Source of the DNA: Centroberyx gerrardi
Taxonomy: Eukaryota; Chordata; Actinopteri; Beryciformes; Berycidae
DNA: 64,000 bases
Assembly (NCBI RefSeq): GCF_048128805.1
Contig: NC_136004.1
Coordinates: 20,188,284 to 20,252,283, forward strand
Direction of reading: 5' to 3'
Under the pieces are notes generated by a model that saw only the letters and a list, made by a program, of their open reading frames with translations, did no database searches and had not been told where the DNA came from. A program made the position numbers and the translations under genes. The stretch's first letter is position 1; the number at the start of each line of letters is the position of its first letter. This document shows, in pieces, positions 1-11,174 of the stretch.

Positions 1-495
1 GTAATGATGTGTGATGTACTGATACATCCATCACCTTCTTACACTAATGTGTTTATCTATTTATTGCTGGATAAAAAACTGGATCAAAATAAAACTTGTA
101 ATTGCAGGTGTTCACGGTATGCCAACAGCCCTGGTACGTGATACCTCTGTGATACATCTACAAAGACATCTGCCATGGTTAAAAATACCAAATAAACCCA
201 AAGGTCAAATCATTGTCTTGTCAATTAGTTCTTTGATACCATTTTTTTCCTCACAGGTGTAAGATGCACATACATGACTGAGAGAAGGAGATTTATCTAA
301 GCTATTTATTCACTGACAGAGTCTCATCCGTGTGCTAGTCAGATTGACAGAAATCAATCTTGTTCTTGAGAGTACCATTACATAAGCTATATAATGTAAC
401 AATAGATAAACAGAAAAAAAAGACAGATAAGACATGGTAAAAGGTAGAGACGTAGAGATGTGTGTGGGGAGAAGAGAAGAGTCCAAACTGCTCAC
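1..495 (-). other. hsd17b4 intron 3 (partial)
   Basis: This is the non-coding remainder at the left edge after the exon 3 donor. No splice-flanked segment continuing the SDR domain is visible on the minus strand, and no repeat family is recognised. Confidence 0.7.
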
Positions 496-603
496 CGTAG
501 TTGGCCACAGCCTTGCCTCCCTTGGCTCTTATCTCCTCCACCACCTTATCAGCAGCTGCAGAACTCTTCCCACCCCCTTTAATGTCTCCCCCAAGGTCAT
601 TCA
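496..603 (-). CDS. hsd17b4: hsd17b4 coding exon 3
   Basis: This 108-nt exon continues the SDR domain with [15 protein letters not shown] followed by [21 protein letters not shown]. It carries the Asp of the NDLGG turn typical of the HSD17B4 dehydrogenase, which binds the adenine ribose of NAD. The acceptor (TTACAG) precedes 603 and the donor GTGAGC follows 496. The next expected segment, leading to the NNAG motif, is not recognisable between 1 and 495, so it lies beyond the left edge. The gene is truncated by the window, not visibly broken. Confidence 0.94.
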
Positions 604-1856
604 CTGTAATGCAATGAGAAGCAAAAGATTAGCTATAATGGGGCGAGTTGTGCAATTCTCTACTGGTGATTAAGGTTAGGGAAGGGAGCAGTAGATTTCA
701 GGGGCAAGTTCACCCCCAGCAGCAGGTAAAGCTATTATTTTGGGGAGAGCATATGTTTATTCCTGCATCATTAACCGTTTAGGCTCAAAAATAAGTACGG
801 CTTTAACTGTAATGGCCAATGCATGCACACAACTGCTATAACTTGTCTGTATTGAGTGATATATTCACCAACATCAAAATTGAGATGTCTCTAAACCAGT
901 GGTCTCACACCAACTTCAACCAGAGTGAGGGGAGTTAATCAGTGAAATAAGCTGCTGTGAGGCCCGGGACACACCTATCCCCAGTGCCCCTGATGCAGCC
1001 ACCCGCTCTGTCACAACTCCAGGGATGCAGCAAACGTCCCACACTCTAGGTGCTGCTCCTACAGGCGCAGGCTGGTGATCAGAATTTATCTTACCCAGTC
1101 CTTAGGTGGAGTGGTAAACCAACATGCAAGCAAATTAATCCATCTTTAAAAATATTAATACCGTGCATTGATTTCTATCTATTTGTTCTTGGTGAATTAT
1201 TAACCACACTACGTAAACTAGACAATAAAACCATAGAATTGAGGATCAATGAGAAGGTTTCTCAAATTGTGCCACACAGGTGACTTTAACTTTCACAGGG
1301 GGTGACTGGGAACTAACCGGGCCATGCTGTGGTATTTGGTTGGTAAAAATCCTGCATACTCTTGGCCCTCCATGGCATATGGTTAGAGACCACTGCTCTA
1401 ATCCCTTTTCATTACTCCTCATTTCAGTATACTTCCAAAATATTCCCTTCCATGGGAGGCAGTGAGTAGTGTCAACCCATTTTAAAAAGTTGACATTTTA
1501 TTGAAGTAAGATCTGCTTGCTGAATTCTGTATGCCAAAATGAGAAGTTGACCTTGACAGTTCAAGAAAAAACAAATCTTGAATCATGCTGAGCCAAATTT
1601 CAGCATGGATTATGACATGATGGTCTCTCCAATACAAACAGAGAAAGAGAGCACATTGTGGCTACTTACTATCCACATTTCACTTTTAGCAAGCATTACA
1701 CATTAAATGTAATAAAACAAAATTGTGACACTCTACTTTAATCTGAAGCACTGTAGATTAGATCAAAGACTGGCTGTGTTAATCACATTGTATTCCATAT
1801 ACCTGTTTCAATATAGAGGGAGTATAAAGGGTTTAAAATGAAGATACTTTACTTAC
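604..1856 (-). other. hsd17b4 intron 2
   Basis: Intron between coding exons 2 and 3, about 1.25 kb. It contains a 499-bp hAT-like non-autonomous element (897-1395), listed separately. Otherwise it is AT-rich unique sequence. Confidence 0.9.
897..1395. mobile_element. hAT-like MITE with 8-bp target duplication
   Basis: The left end is CAGTGGTCTCACACC and the right end is the reverse complement of CAGTGGTCTCTAACC, giving near-perfect 15-bp terminal inverted repeats of the CAGTGGT hAT type. Flanking 8-mers are CTCTAAAC (889-896) and CTCTAATC (1396-1403), a 7/8 match as expected for an aged hAT target-site duplication. There is no transposase ORF inside, so it is a deletion derivative. It lies within hsd17b4 intron 2. 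Confidence 0.75.
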
Positions 1857-1910
1857 CTACAACTGAGGCTCCTCTCTCACCAAAAGCCAGTGCATATTCT
1901 CTGCCAAGAC
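1857..1910 (-). CDS. hsd17b4: hsd17b4 coding exon 2
   Basis: This 54-nt exon completes the Rossmann glycine-rich loop: joined to exon 1 it gives GLGREYALAFGERGASVV. The acceptor (CCACAG) precedes 1910 and the donor GTAAGT follows 1857 on the minus strand. It enters and leaves in phase 1, so the reading frame is kept with both neighbours. The GLGR motif with its following helix is the cofactor-binding signature of HSD17B4. It is too short to be obvious as an ORF and was found by looking for the missing SDR segment between exons 1 and 3. Confidence 0.92.
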   Translation of the reverse strand, partial: VLAENMHWLLVREEPQL

Positions 1911-2626
1911 CTGTGGAAACAAAGTGAGGACAGTGACATTTCAAGGTAGACATTTACAGAATAAAACATGATACAGCATGACAATGACAACAAAGCATAT
2001 GTATATTCACAGAAATTGTCTGTGACAAATGGTGATGCTTAGGCCCTATGTCAGTGGATTTGCACCACAGCTACAAAAACCAGCTGTATAATAAATGGCA
2101 ACAGCAAACACCAACAGGCACTGCTGTGGTGGCCTATGACCTTTCACACACTAGCGTTAGCACGGTGCCACAACATTGTACTTTGTTCTCTGGCACACAA
2201 GCTACAGAGTACGAGTCGAGATAGTAAGATTTGTTGAATAACTATGAAAATGTCAACTGGTTTTTAAAAGCCCCCCGGGGTGTCACCAACATTAAGCAAC
2301 TGAATTTAAATTTAACGTTACTGGCTTTGACTAATGAAGCGATTTGCAAGTTGCAACCAACCTACTTTACCAGTATCAGCAACTGACAAGCTACCAGAAT
2401 AAGCTGCTAGCTAGCTAATAGGCATAGCAATTAGCGACGCAACTAAAAGCGAATATATTCCTGTAATGGTTGGTTTGATAATTCGCCACTCTCAATTATT
2501 TAAATCTTCACAACTAGAAGGTTAGCACTGCTGGCTAACGTTACCCAGCTTACTAAGATAACTTGCAATTAGCAGCACCAGTAACGTTAGGTTAGTTAGC
2601 TGTAAAGTTTGCATGCACAGTTTTAC
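1911..2626 (-). other. hsd17b4 intron 1
   Basis: Intron of 716 bp between exons 1 and 2, with canonical GT-AG ends on the minus strand. No repeat or RNA gene was recognised. Confidence 0.9.
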
Positions 2627-2678
2627 CTCCTCCGGCCCCGGTGACGAGCACGACTTTTCCCTCGAATGTCAAAGACAT
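2627..2678 (-). CDS. hsd17b4: hsd17b4 coding exon 1 (peroxisomal multifunctional enzyme type 2, N-terminus)
   Basis: This is the first coding exon of the peroxisomal D-bifunctional protein, which carries out the hydratase and 3-hydroxyacyl-CoA dehydrogenase steps of peroxisomal beta-oxidation. The exon reads MSLTFEGKVVLVTGAGG and ends one base into the next codon. This is the first beta strand and the start of the TGxxxGxG NAD-binding loop of the short-chain dehydrogenase domain. The minus-strand donor GTAAAA follows at 2626-2621. Exons 1, 2 and 3 join in frame into an unbroken SDR N-terminus that matches vertebrate HSD17B4. The start at 2678 is chosen because homology begins there. The frame stays open upstream to another ATG at 2774, so a 32-residue extension is possible but less likely. 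The scp2-like and hydratase domains lie outside the window to the left. Confidence 0.93.
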
Positions 2679-2830
2679 TGCGGTGAGATGCTGATTTTTG
2701 ATTGAGCTGTACCAGCAGGACAGTACAACAGTAACACTGTTTTGACAGCTAGCAGGGTGAACTTTAACAGTCACTTCCGCAATTGCGAGGGGGCAGTCTC
2801 AGCAGCAACCAATCAGAAACCAGGATTCTT
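2679..2830 (-). promoter_or_regulatory. hsd17b4 5'UTR and proximal promoter region
   Basis: This is the sequence immediately upstream of the hsd17b4 start. An inverted CCAAT box (CCAATCAG on the plus strand, about 2810) lies roughly 130 bp upstream of the start codon, near a short GC-rich patch (about 2775-2795). No TATA box is evident. The exact transcription start cannot be set from sequence alone. Confidence 0.45.
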
Positions 2831-3048
2831 TTAACCCCTTTCCCCCGCATGTAAATATTATAAAGGTCGTATAAAGGTAGTCTACTTTGATTGATCTCAA
2901 AGAAACAATTTCTGATTTTGAATTGAGAGTCACTTGACAATCCACTGAATTTAGTTTCTTTTTTTTTTATATTCCATTATCCTCTTTCAATGTGTTTGTC
3001 TCATTACTCTGATATACAACAATTCAGCATGTGTGTAATTTAATAAGG

Positions 3049-3070
3049 CGATGATGATGATGATGATGAT
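3049..3070. repeat. (GAT)n trinucleotide microsatellite
   Basis: Seven tandem GAT/ATG triplets in AT-rich intergenic sequence. Confidence 0.9.
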
Positions 3071-3257
3071 AAATTGCTGGCAGGTGAAATGTGATCACCA
3101 CCAACTACAGTCATGTTCTTGGAATTATTAAGTAACAGCCTGTGCCTGTCATTAAAAAAACAAAAAAAACAACCAATCAATATTTTAAAGTCTACTGAAT
3201 TAAATGATTGTATACAACAGCCAGTTTTATGTTGTGTTTGATTATTTTAAAGATACA

Positions 3258-3405
3258 AGGAAGCACGCACATCCAAACTAAACCTAGGTGCTGGACAGAA
3301 GGACACTCAATTATTACAAGATAGAGTCCGCACACTAGAGATTGCTCCAAAGGTGTTTAATTACCACCACATGTAACGTTTCGAGCTTAAGCTCTTCTTC
3401 AGACC
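3258..3405. repeat. Interspersed repeat fragment with 'ACGTTTCGAGC...CTTCTTCAGAC' signature
   Basis: The segment ends in ACGTTTCGAGCTTAAGCTC followed by TTCTTCAGACC, a phrase I recognise as recurrent in fish and frog interspersed repeats, possibly Penelope-like element termini. It contains the 12-bp palindrome GAGCTTAAGCTC. The family assignment is from memory and uncertain. Confidence 0.4.
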
Positions 3406-4117
3406 AGTGTTTGATTATTTTGAAAATCTGTTAAAACTTATCAAACCTAAAACTCAAAATCAATTGTGTGAGACTTAGATATTTATCCTGTGGGTGTGGG
3501 TAGACTGGCTTGGGTTAAAGAAACCAGCAATGGTGCAGCTGTACCAATGCCTCACAGCATTTTGCATATCATCATCAGCAGAAAAAATCTATAAAATGGA
3601 GTGGGCAACTCAGCATGCCCAAGCGATCTGTATTAAGACTATTTTTTTATTTTTTTATTTTATGTATTTTTTATACTTCTCACAAAAGACTCACTCTCCA
3701 GTTCCTTGTACAAGATGGTACTGTTCAAATATAATTTGAACTACTGATTATGTAACCTATGCTCATGCTCATGGGCTTTTGTGAAAAGGCCACAGTCAAC
3801 TGATTCTTACATAGTAAGTAGTTTAGTTAAGTGGTTATGCAGCCCAATATGGAGGCTGCAAGTAATATGCACAAATATGTAACTAAAATCGAGTTTAACA
3901 TCATTCCTTATGACTGCTACAGGGCTAAAAGATTTATCAGTCAAGTTGTAATGAGCTATATTCTGCATTACGTTATTAGCCAAATATCCATCACAGGCCA
4001 GACCAAGGCGTTTGAAGATGAGTAGCCCATGCCAGTGAGATGCCAGTTGTCCAAGAGGAGCAACCTCTCTAATATGACAATAATCAGGAATGTCATGGAG
4101 GGTAAATTAAAAAACAC

Positions 4118-4305
4118 TACACTACACTACAGTAAAAATACTATACTATATCATTCTATTGTAGGCCTAGTACTTTTACTTTAGTATGTACTGTAGTGTT
4201 TCTATAGTACATCCTACTGTGTTAGGTACTACAACAGCTTCTATAGTGTGTACTGTAGTACTATATATTATACTATTTACTGTAGTAGTTACTATCCTCT
4301 GATGT
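4118..4305. repeat. CTGTAGTA/TACTATAG-rich self-complementary repeat
   Basis: Dense alternating CACTAC, ACTATA, TACTGTAGT and TACTGTAGTA motifs run through about 190 bp and can pair with each other. A related segment occurs at about 8050-8215. It may be a MITE family or a decayed simple repeat. Confidence 0.55.
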
Positions 4306-4439
4306 AGAAGAATCACTGTATTTACTCTCTCTTCACCCGAGTTTCCAGAATATATGGCCTCAGGTCTGATGACACAACTACAAAGTTGATCATCGACCTT
4401 TGACCCAACTTACTGAACCACTCATAAGGGTCTTCTTGA

Positions 4440-5640
4440 ATCACTAAATGGGACCAGAAGGTGTCTTTTGACTATCGAGGAATCACACTGCTCAGTCTCC
4501 CTGGGAAAGCCTATGCCAATGTGCTGGAAAGGAGACTTCAGCCAATTGTCGATCCTTGGATTCAGCTTTTTCAGCTTTTTACCCTCTCACAGATAATCGA
4601 GGGGTCATGGGAATTTGCTAATCCTGTCTACATGTGTTTTGTGGATTTGGAGAAGGCTTACGACTATGCTCCCCGAGGTATCCTGGAAGGTGCTGTGGGA
4701 GCATGGGGTGCTGGGACCGCTGCATGCAAGACATTCAGTCCCTATCCACTCAGAGCAAGAGCTGTGTTAGCATTCTTGGAATAAAATCAAACTCATTGAA
4801 GGTGGCCATCAGACTCCAACACAGCCAAGGCCCGGAGACTGTTCAGGTCAGTGACATTAGGGTGGCATCTCTGCTGTTTGTGGATGATGTCGTCCTTCTG
4901 GCTTCATCAGACCGTGATCTCCAATGTGCACCGGAGCGGTTTGCAGCTGAGTGTGACGCGGTCTGGATGAGAATCAGCATCTCCAAGTCTGAGGTCATCG
5001 TTCTCTCCTAGAAAAAGGTGGCTTGTCCCATCCAGGTGAGGGGTGAGCAACTGCCTCAAGTGGAGGAGTTCAGGTTTATCTTGGGGTCTTATTCACGAGT
5101 GAGGGTAAGAAATATTGTGAGATTGACCACCGGTTTGGTGCATCACCTCGAGTAATGCAGCTGTTGTGTCAGATCATGGTGGTGAAGAAAGAACTGAGCC
5201 ACAAAACAAAGTGATCAATTTACCGGTTGATCTTGGTTCCAACCCTGACCTATGGCCACTAACTCTGGGTTGTCACCAAAAGAATGAGATTGCGAATACC
5301 AGTGGGCGAAATTAGGTTTCTCCGCAGGGTGGCTGGCCTCGCTCTTTGTAATAGGGTGAGGAGCTCAGCGATCCAGGAGGACCTCGGTGTCGAGCCGCTG
5401 CTCTTCGACATTGAGAGGAGCCAGTTGAGGTGGTTCAGGCACCTGGTAAGGATGCCCCCCTGGATGCCTCCCTTTGGAGGTGTACCAGGCATGACAGACT
5501 GGGAAGAGACCCAGGACACACTGGAGGGGCTACATCTGAGAAAGTTGCTGAGGAAAAGGACGTCTGGGCTACTGTGTTTTCCCTGTTGCTACCACGACCC
5601 TGACCCGGATAAGAAACTAGAAAATAGATGGATGGACATC
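4440..5640 (+). mobile_element. Decayed RTE/Rex3-like LINE (reverse transcriptase to 3' end)
   Basis: Fragments of a non-LTR reverse transcriptase are read in order. First come palm and finger motifs with YRGITLLSLPGKAYANVLER and MCFVDLEKAYD (about 4465-4690). Next is the catalytic block VASLLFVDDVVLLASSDRD (about 4860-4920), in which the usual Ala of the FADD box is Val. Then SISKSEVIVLS, and a C-terminal thumb-like part RFLRRVAGLALCNRVRSS with ERSQLRWFRHLVRMPP (about 5290-5460). Internal deletions and frame changes separate the blocks. The copy ends near a short GATGGATG tail (about 5625), typical of Rex3-type RTE elements in fish. It is clearly inactive. The clade call is from remembered similarity. 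Confidence 0.85.
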
Positions 5641-5734
5641 GTTTTTCCACAGTCACATTTACACACTGCCCTCCTTTCACACTCATTCACTTTCACACAT
5701 TCACTTGAGTCTTCCATTTACACTCAGTCACTTC

Positions 5735-5793
5735 ACACACACACATGCACTCCCACGCTTGCATGCACACACACATACACACACACACACAAA
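5735..5793. repeat. (CA)n microsatellite
   Basis: Interrupted ACAC tract just downstream of the RTE-like LINE remnant. Confidence 0.9.
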
Positions 5794-6299
5794 GTCCTTT
5801 AAGTTTGGAGGCACTGTTTAACTTCTATTGGATGAGGGTCTTCACATTAAGATTAATAGCCAGTATAGCTTACCACATTCTATTTGATTTACTACATGTA
5901 ACCCTCCTATTCCAATTTATAAAGGATAGCTATACATCAGCTACCTAGGCTCTGAGTCATAATTGATTCATAGGATGACAAGATGAAACGTTATGTATGA
6001 AATAGAACAGTTGGCAGATTTATTACACAAATCAGTCCAAACAAATAACATTCATACATACACTTTACATTAGAAGTAAATATAGTATGGGATGTGAAGC
6101 AGCTGGCCTCCCTCCACAGTGTTGGTCAACATCGAATTCAAGCATGGAATGACACCAAGTTGACTCCAGGATCAAGGAAAATAAACATCATCCCCAAACG
6201 TCATCAATGATTGAGTCAATCAAGGCAGTAACAAGATGCATCACAGAATTCTAATGTAGGAGTTAGAGACTTTCAAAGTTTGAAATTTTGACCAGTAAT

Positions 6300-6480
6300 T
6301 AAAGTACCTCCATGAGGCCAGTGAGTGTAATGATTTTAAATGTCAGATCACAGTGCAAAGATGGATCATCCCTCAAAGTTTCATCAAAATCAGACCAGTG
6401 GTGTCGCAGATGTCACCTGAGATATCACGTTTGATGGATGGATGGACGGATGGATGGACACAGCCCCGATCCATAACCCC
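6300..6480. repeat. Repeat fragment with (GATG)n
   Basis: The phrase AAGTTTCATCAAAATCAGAC followed by a GATGGATGGATGGACGGATGG tract resembles repeat 3' ends found elsewhere in fish. A similar phrase (AAGTTTCGTCAAAATCAATC) occurs at about 52385-52405 in this window, which supports a shared repeat family. Confidence 0.5.
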
Positions 6481-6675
6481 CACCCTAACTCAGCTTTTAA
6501 CAGGCATAGTCACATGTCCCTTCTGAACACAAAAAAAAACCAAATATAGCCTAAAATTCTTCTTCTAAAAAACTTTTAGGTACTTCACTAATGCTGTGCT
6601 TTGACTAGAAATAGGCCTATTGATATTCCAGAAAGCAAGCAAAACTATGCTAAAGAATACAAGCACTAGAGCTCT

Positions 6676-7600
6676 TCAGTAGAAAAACATGATTTTGAAA
6701 TGTGTCGCTATGCACATATCATTCAGTAAAAATCCACCACCAGCACCACCTCTTTCCATTAACAACATCCCCCTGTCTGTCCTGCCTAAAATCAAAGTGC
6801 TGGGACTTTCCATCCAGCACAACCTCAGGTGGAGTGACCAGGTAAACACCATGATGGCAAGTGCTAGCAGGAAGCTTTTCCTCCTCAAGCGCATCAAGCG
6901 TTTCTCCGTCACTCACGCTGACCTAAGAGCCATTTATATCGGCTACATTAGACCAGTGCTGGAGTATGCAGTCCCTGCTTGGCATCCTGGTCTCACCCAA
7001 GCCTTGTCCACCTAGTTGGAGCGTGTGCAAAAGAGGGCATGTCGCATTATCCTGGGAGCATCTTACATCAGCTACCAGCAAGCCCTAAACACCCTAGGCA
7101 TCCCCCTTCTTGAGAAGAGGAGGGAGCAGATCTGCCTGAAATTTGCTCTTTCACTGCAATCCTCCCACTCCTTTGACTGGCTCCCCCCCCCCCCCCCCCG
7201 TCTAGAGAACAAATATCTGGACGTACCACTCGCAATGGTCACAAACTTAACACCCCGCTGGCAAGAACAGGTCGTTACTACAATTCTCCAATCCCCTACC
7301 TCACAAGACTCATCAACAACCATACATCATAGTTTTCACTCTTCTTACTTTCCCCTTTTTTCCCCCCAGACTACTGATATTACTACAGCATTCCAGAATC
7401 CCTTCTTCATAGGATTTGCACTAGATCTGGCCTGACTACCCTGTTTACATTTCATTGTAGATTGTATATGCTACTACTTTCACAATTATTGAAAATGTAT
7501 TTTTATCTCCCTGCTGTTTTGATATACTGTATGTAAATTGGTGTGTAATTTCAGTCTGTAAATGACTGCAAAGCACTAATAAAAAGCTACTACTATGATT
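6676..7600 (+). mobile_element. Decayed L2-type LINE (C-terminal reverse transcriptase and 3'UTR)
   Basis: The plus-strand frame from 6689 reads VLGLSIQHNLRWSDQVN, then LRAIYIGYIRPVLEYAVPAW, then an in-frame TAG at 7013-7015. In the same frame it continues LERVQKRACRIILGASYISY and LGIPLLEKRREQICLKFALS to 7435. These are the conserved C-terminal blocks of L2/Jockey-group reverse transcriptases. A run of about 16 C (7184-7199) interrupts the region, consistent with a decayed copy. The downstream part has AATAAA near 7579 and a short CTA-repeat tail, the usual L2 3' end. Confidence 0.85.
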
Positions 7601-8044
7601 CACATGATAAAGAATGATGAAATAAAACCCTATATAGGTTGGCCTTGCTTTGATCTTATTATCTCTATCCATTTTTAGCTTGATGAAGATCCACATATGT
7701 CTGATTGCAATAAACTCACCTCGACCTGCCATTTTAACTGCCTGGTCTTTGACTCACATCTCTACTGACTTTACCTGACAACTCTACTGAGATACTGAGG
7801 TTGCACTCTTGAAAGGACATATTTACTTTCTATAGCACTCAACTGGGCATCGTGTGAACAACCAAAGAGCTGAAGTCACCCTTTAGTAACTGCATACTTT
7901 GTATGGCTTGCATGCAGTATACAGCAGTGTGGTATATCTACAGAATAGACATTAAAAAATGCTATTCATGACTTGCTGTTTTGTGGTTGTTGTGGACCCT
8001 TTTTGAGAGTCAGTATGGCAGCATCAACAAAACGCTTGCAGTGA

Positions 8045-8220
8045 CATCACTGATGTATAGTGTTGTAATTTGAAAAATACCATAGTATTCTGCACTATTC
8101 TATAGTATTTACTGTAGCATGAGGTTGATCTGTGGTGTAGTAATTTGAGGAACACTAGTTTACTACATTATTCTATAGAATGTAGGCTACTGTAGTACAT
8201 AATAGTATTATAGAGGGTTT
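8045..8220. repeat. Second CTATAG/TACTGTAG-rich repeat segment
   Basis: Related in motif content to 4118-4305 (ATAGTATT, TTTACTGTAG, CTACTGTAGTAC). Probably the same short repeat family. Confidence 0.5.
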
Positions 8221-9224
8221 TTGTTGTAACAATTAAACCCACTTCACTCACCTTTTTAATTGCAGAATAGAGTTTACTCAGTCTGCAATTAATCTTTTTG
8301 ACATAAATTCTTAGCAAACAGTAGTGTCAAACTGATGTAGGCTAAGTTACATGAAGATAGGGTATTTTCAGGTATAAGAATAATACTAAGAAATTCATGC
8401 TTTTCTGAAAATATTGATGGTTGTTTGCCGTATGATGATCACTGAGTGGAAGTCACAGTTTACTCACCTTTTTAATTACTACTACTGGTAACAATTCCAA
8501 TAATTATACGAATGTTACATGTTATGTAAATGTGATTTATTGGAAGAGAGGTTTAGTTTAAACATCCTCTTTTTCTTTCAGTCTATAATTTAGTAATCAC
8601 AACAAATAGCCCAGTTCTGAAGCTCAATGAATGTAATCTTATTTTGCAAATTGCTTTGACAGTATATTGTTTCAAGTAAAACATCACAGCACTGAAATTT
8701 AAATATTCTGTCTGGGATGAAGCTACACCATAAAGACCCATCCATAGGCCCCAGGCACTGAATCAGAGGAGCTGGCATTACTCATTAGCTTACTCGTAAC
8801 CCCTATCAAAAGTAGCCTAGAAGTACACTTTAATGTTATTAGGCCTAATTTGTTAGTGATTCGTTACACTGCTAGTTATAGGTATTAGGCTACTTTTCTG
8901 TTACACCCTCATAATTGCCGATTGCATATTTACTGCCATCAAAAATCCTATCTCCTATCTTCTTTGTGAATGATCTGGGTATGGCAGGGTGAGGTAGATT
9001 ACTTTAAAAATGTTGGCTATTCCATTACAGTTAGTAGTTACCTCATCAAAACTGTAATCAGTGACGTAGCTTACTCAAACTCACTAGTGAACTCTAATTA
9101 CTTTCAGATTGAGGTAAGAAAGAGTGAAAAATTACAAAGTTCAGTAAATTTAGGCCTATTTCCAGTTTGCATACCAATAAACCCAATTTTTAATTTAATT
9201 TAAACACAGCTGCTACAGTATATT

Positions 9225-9495
9225 ATTCCTGCCCCAAGAGCAGCATTACTCAGTGTACAACAGAGTAATACTAGGGTAAGGTGTTATATACCTGCACTTT
9301 CCTGCCGCAGCAGCAGCATTGTATACCCTGTATACATAGATTGACACCAATGTAGGGTGATAAATGCATACAGTACTATTCCTGCCCCAAGAGTAGCATT
9401 TTCTAACCTGTATACAATAGATTGACACCAGGGAAACATATCATACACCAGTTGCCAACACTATTCCTGCCCCAAGGGCAGCATTAGGCTACTCA
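9225..9495. repeat. Minisatellite with 'ATTCCTGCCCCAAG' units (left part)
   Basis: The phrase ATTCCTGCCCCAAGAGCAGC recurs at about 9226, 9378 and 9461, with a shorter CTTTCCTGCCGCAGCAGC variant near 9297. The intervening phrases TGTATAC and AGATTGACACCA also recur. The array is interrupted at its right end by the Harbinger-like element and resumes after it at 12420 with TCAGTGTACAACACAACAGG, which matches the unit at about 9250. Confidence 0.75.
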
Positions 9496-10071
9496 GGGGC
9501 GAATTCACAAAAGGATTGCGCGGCTTTTGCTGACGCTAAACCTGTGCAAATAAGACAAAAAGAAACCGTCTAATTCACAAAGCACTCGCAAAGGGTGAAA
9601 TGCACCGCTAACTGCGCTGCCACGCAAATAGCGTCTCGGTGCTCCTGTGCTATTTGCACGTATTTAAATTAGGTAATATGCATACATTTGGCGCAAAATT
9701 GCCCCCTTTCTATGCAAATGAGCCTCATTGCAAAAACAGTCCAATTCACAAAGGTCGGCGCTAATTGCCACACGCAGTTAGAGTGAAATTATTAGCGTCT
9801 TCAGAGAGTTGGTGGTAACTGAAGCATTTATAAGGGCTGTCACGCCCAGACTTTATCACTTGTTGATTTAACTGAGAATTGAATTGAATTGACCTTGCAA
9901 ATGTCTCTGCAACAATTCCACCTTTGTGTTACCTAAAAAATAAAATTGTCTGTAAATACAGTCTGTAAATAATATTTTGACATTATTATTATTATTACTA
10001 TAGAACTTTAACACAGATTGCTTCACAAACAAAAGCAAATAAATCAGTACAACCAAACAATCAATACAACT

Positions 10072-11128
10072 CAGGGGCGGAAATTACGGGGGGGACAGGG
10101 GGGTCCGGACCCCCCCTTCCTGGGACTAACAGAGAGTTGTCCCCCTCAATATATCATTGTAAACATAACTATATAATTTTAAATAATATAATAATATGCA
10201 TTGAAAGCACTTGTGCTAATTATAGACGCAAAACAATGCGTTTTTAAGTTTCGAAAGATTGTGTCCCCCCCTCATACGCCTCACAGTGGTTTGGTCCACT
10301 GCCTACCTGCCTCCCCGAACCCCCACACACACATTAGCCCTCGGTACGAGTGTCTGTGGAGGATCTCTGGAAGTGTGTCAGTGGTGGCTGACCTCCAGTA
10401 AGTAGCTGCTTCGCAAAGGTTAACTTAAAACAAAGGATGTGTCAGACATTTTTCTTTACTTCTACCACTCAATAGAATAAAACACATTCACAATTGTAAC
10501 CAGACTACATTTTGTTCCGTTACCTCGCGGTTGAATCTTGTGCGTTAGCGTGTTGGTACGGAGCCGCGTCTCCTAATGCATGTGTGTGTATGGAGGCAGG
10601 AGGTCTATCCACAATTAAAATCATCATAACTCACTGAATTTTCGATCGATTTTCAAGCGGTTTGGTTTGTTACAAATGCCAGACATGTATTTATGATACA
10701 GGATACTTGGTTAAATTAAAATGCCGGTTTTCATACCAAAATACTTTATCTTTTGTAGATGGTAACAGTAATATTTCTATAATATAATATTTAAGATTAA
10801 CTTACCCTACGTAATTAGGTTCTAAGTATATTATTTTTTTCTTACTGCATGTAAAATGGCTGCCACTATGTTATTTTGTTCATAATTTTGGAAATAAATG
10901 AAGACTTAATTAATAAAAAAGACATAATTACAACAAACATGTTAAAATATAAGTAAGTTTCTGGCAGGCTTCATAGCGTTATGGACTTTTACACATTGAC
11001 AGCAAAACATTAGAGATCTGCTTTTTCGGGAAAACTAAATCTAATTAGGCATATATTAGCTTTAGTTCAGTTAATGGGTGTTGCATCTCACCTACTACTG
11101 TAAATAACCTGCATGCTGTGTGTGTGTG

Positions 11129-11174
<46 letters not shown>

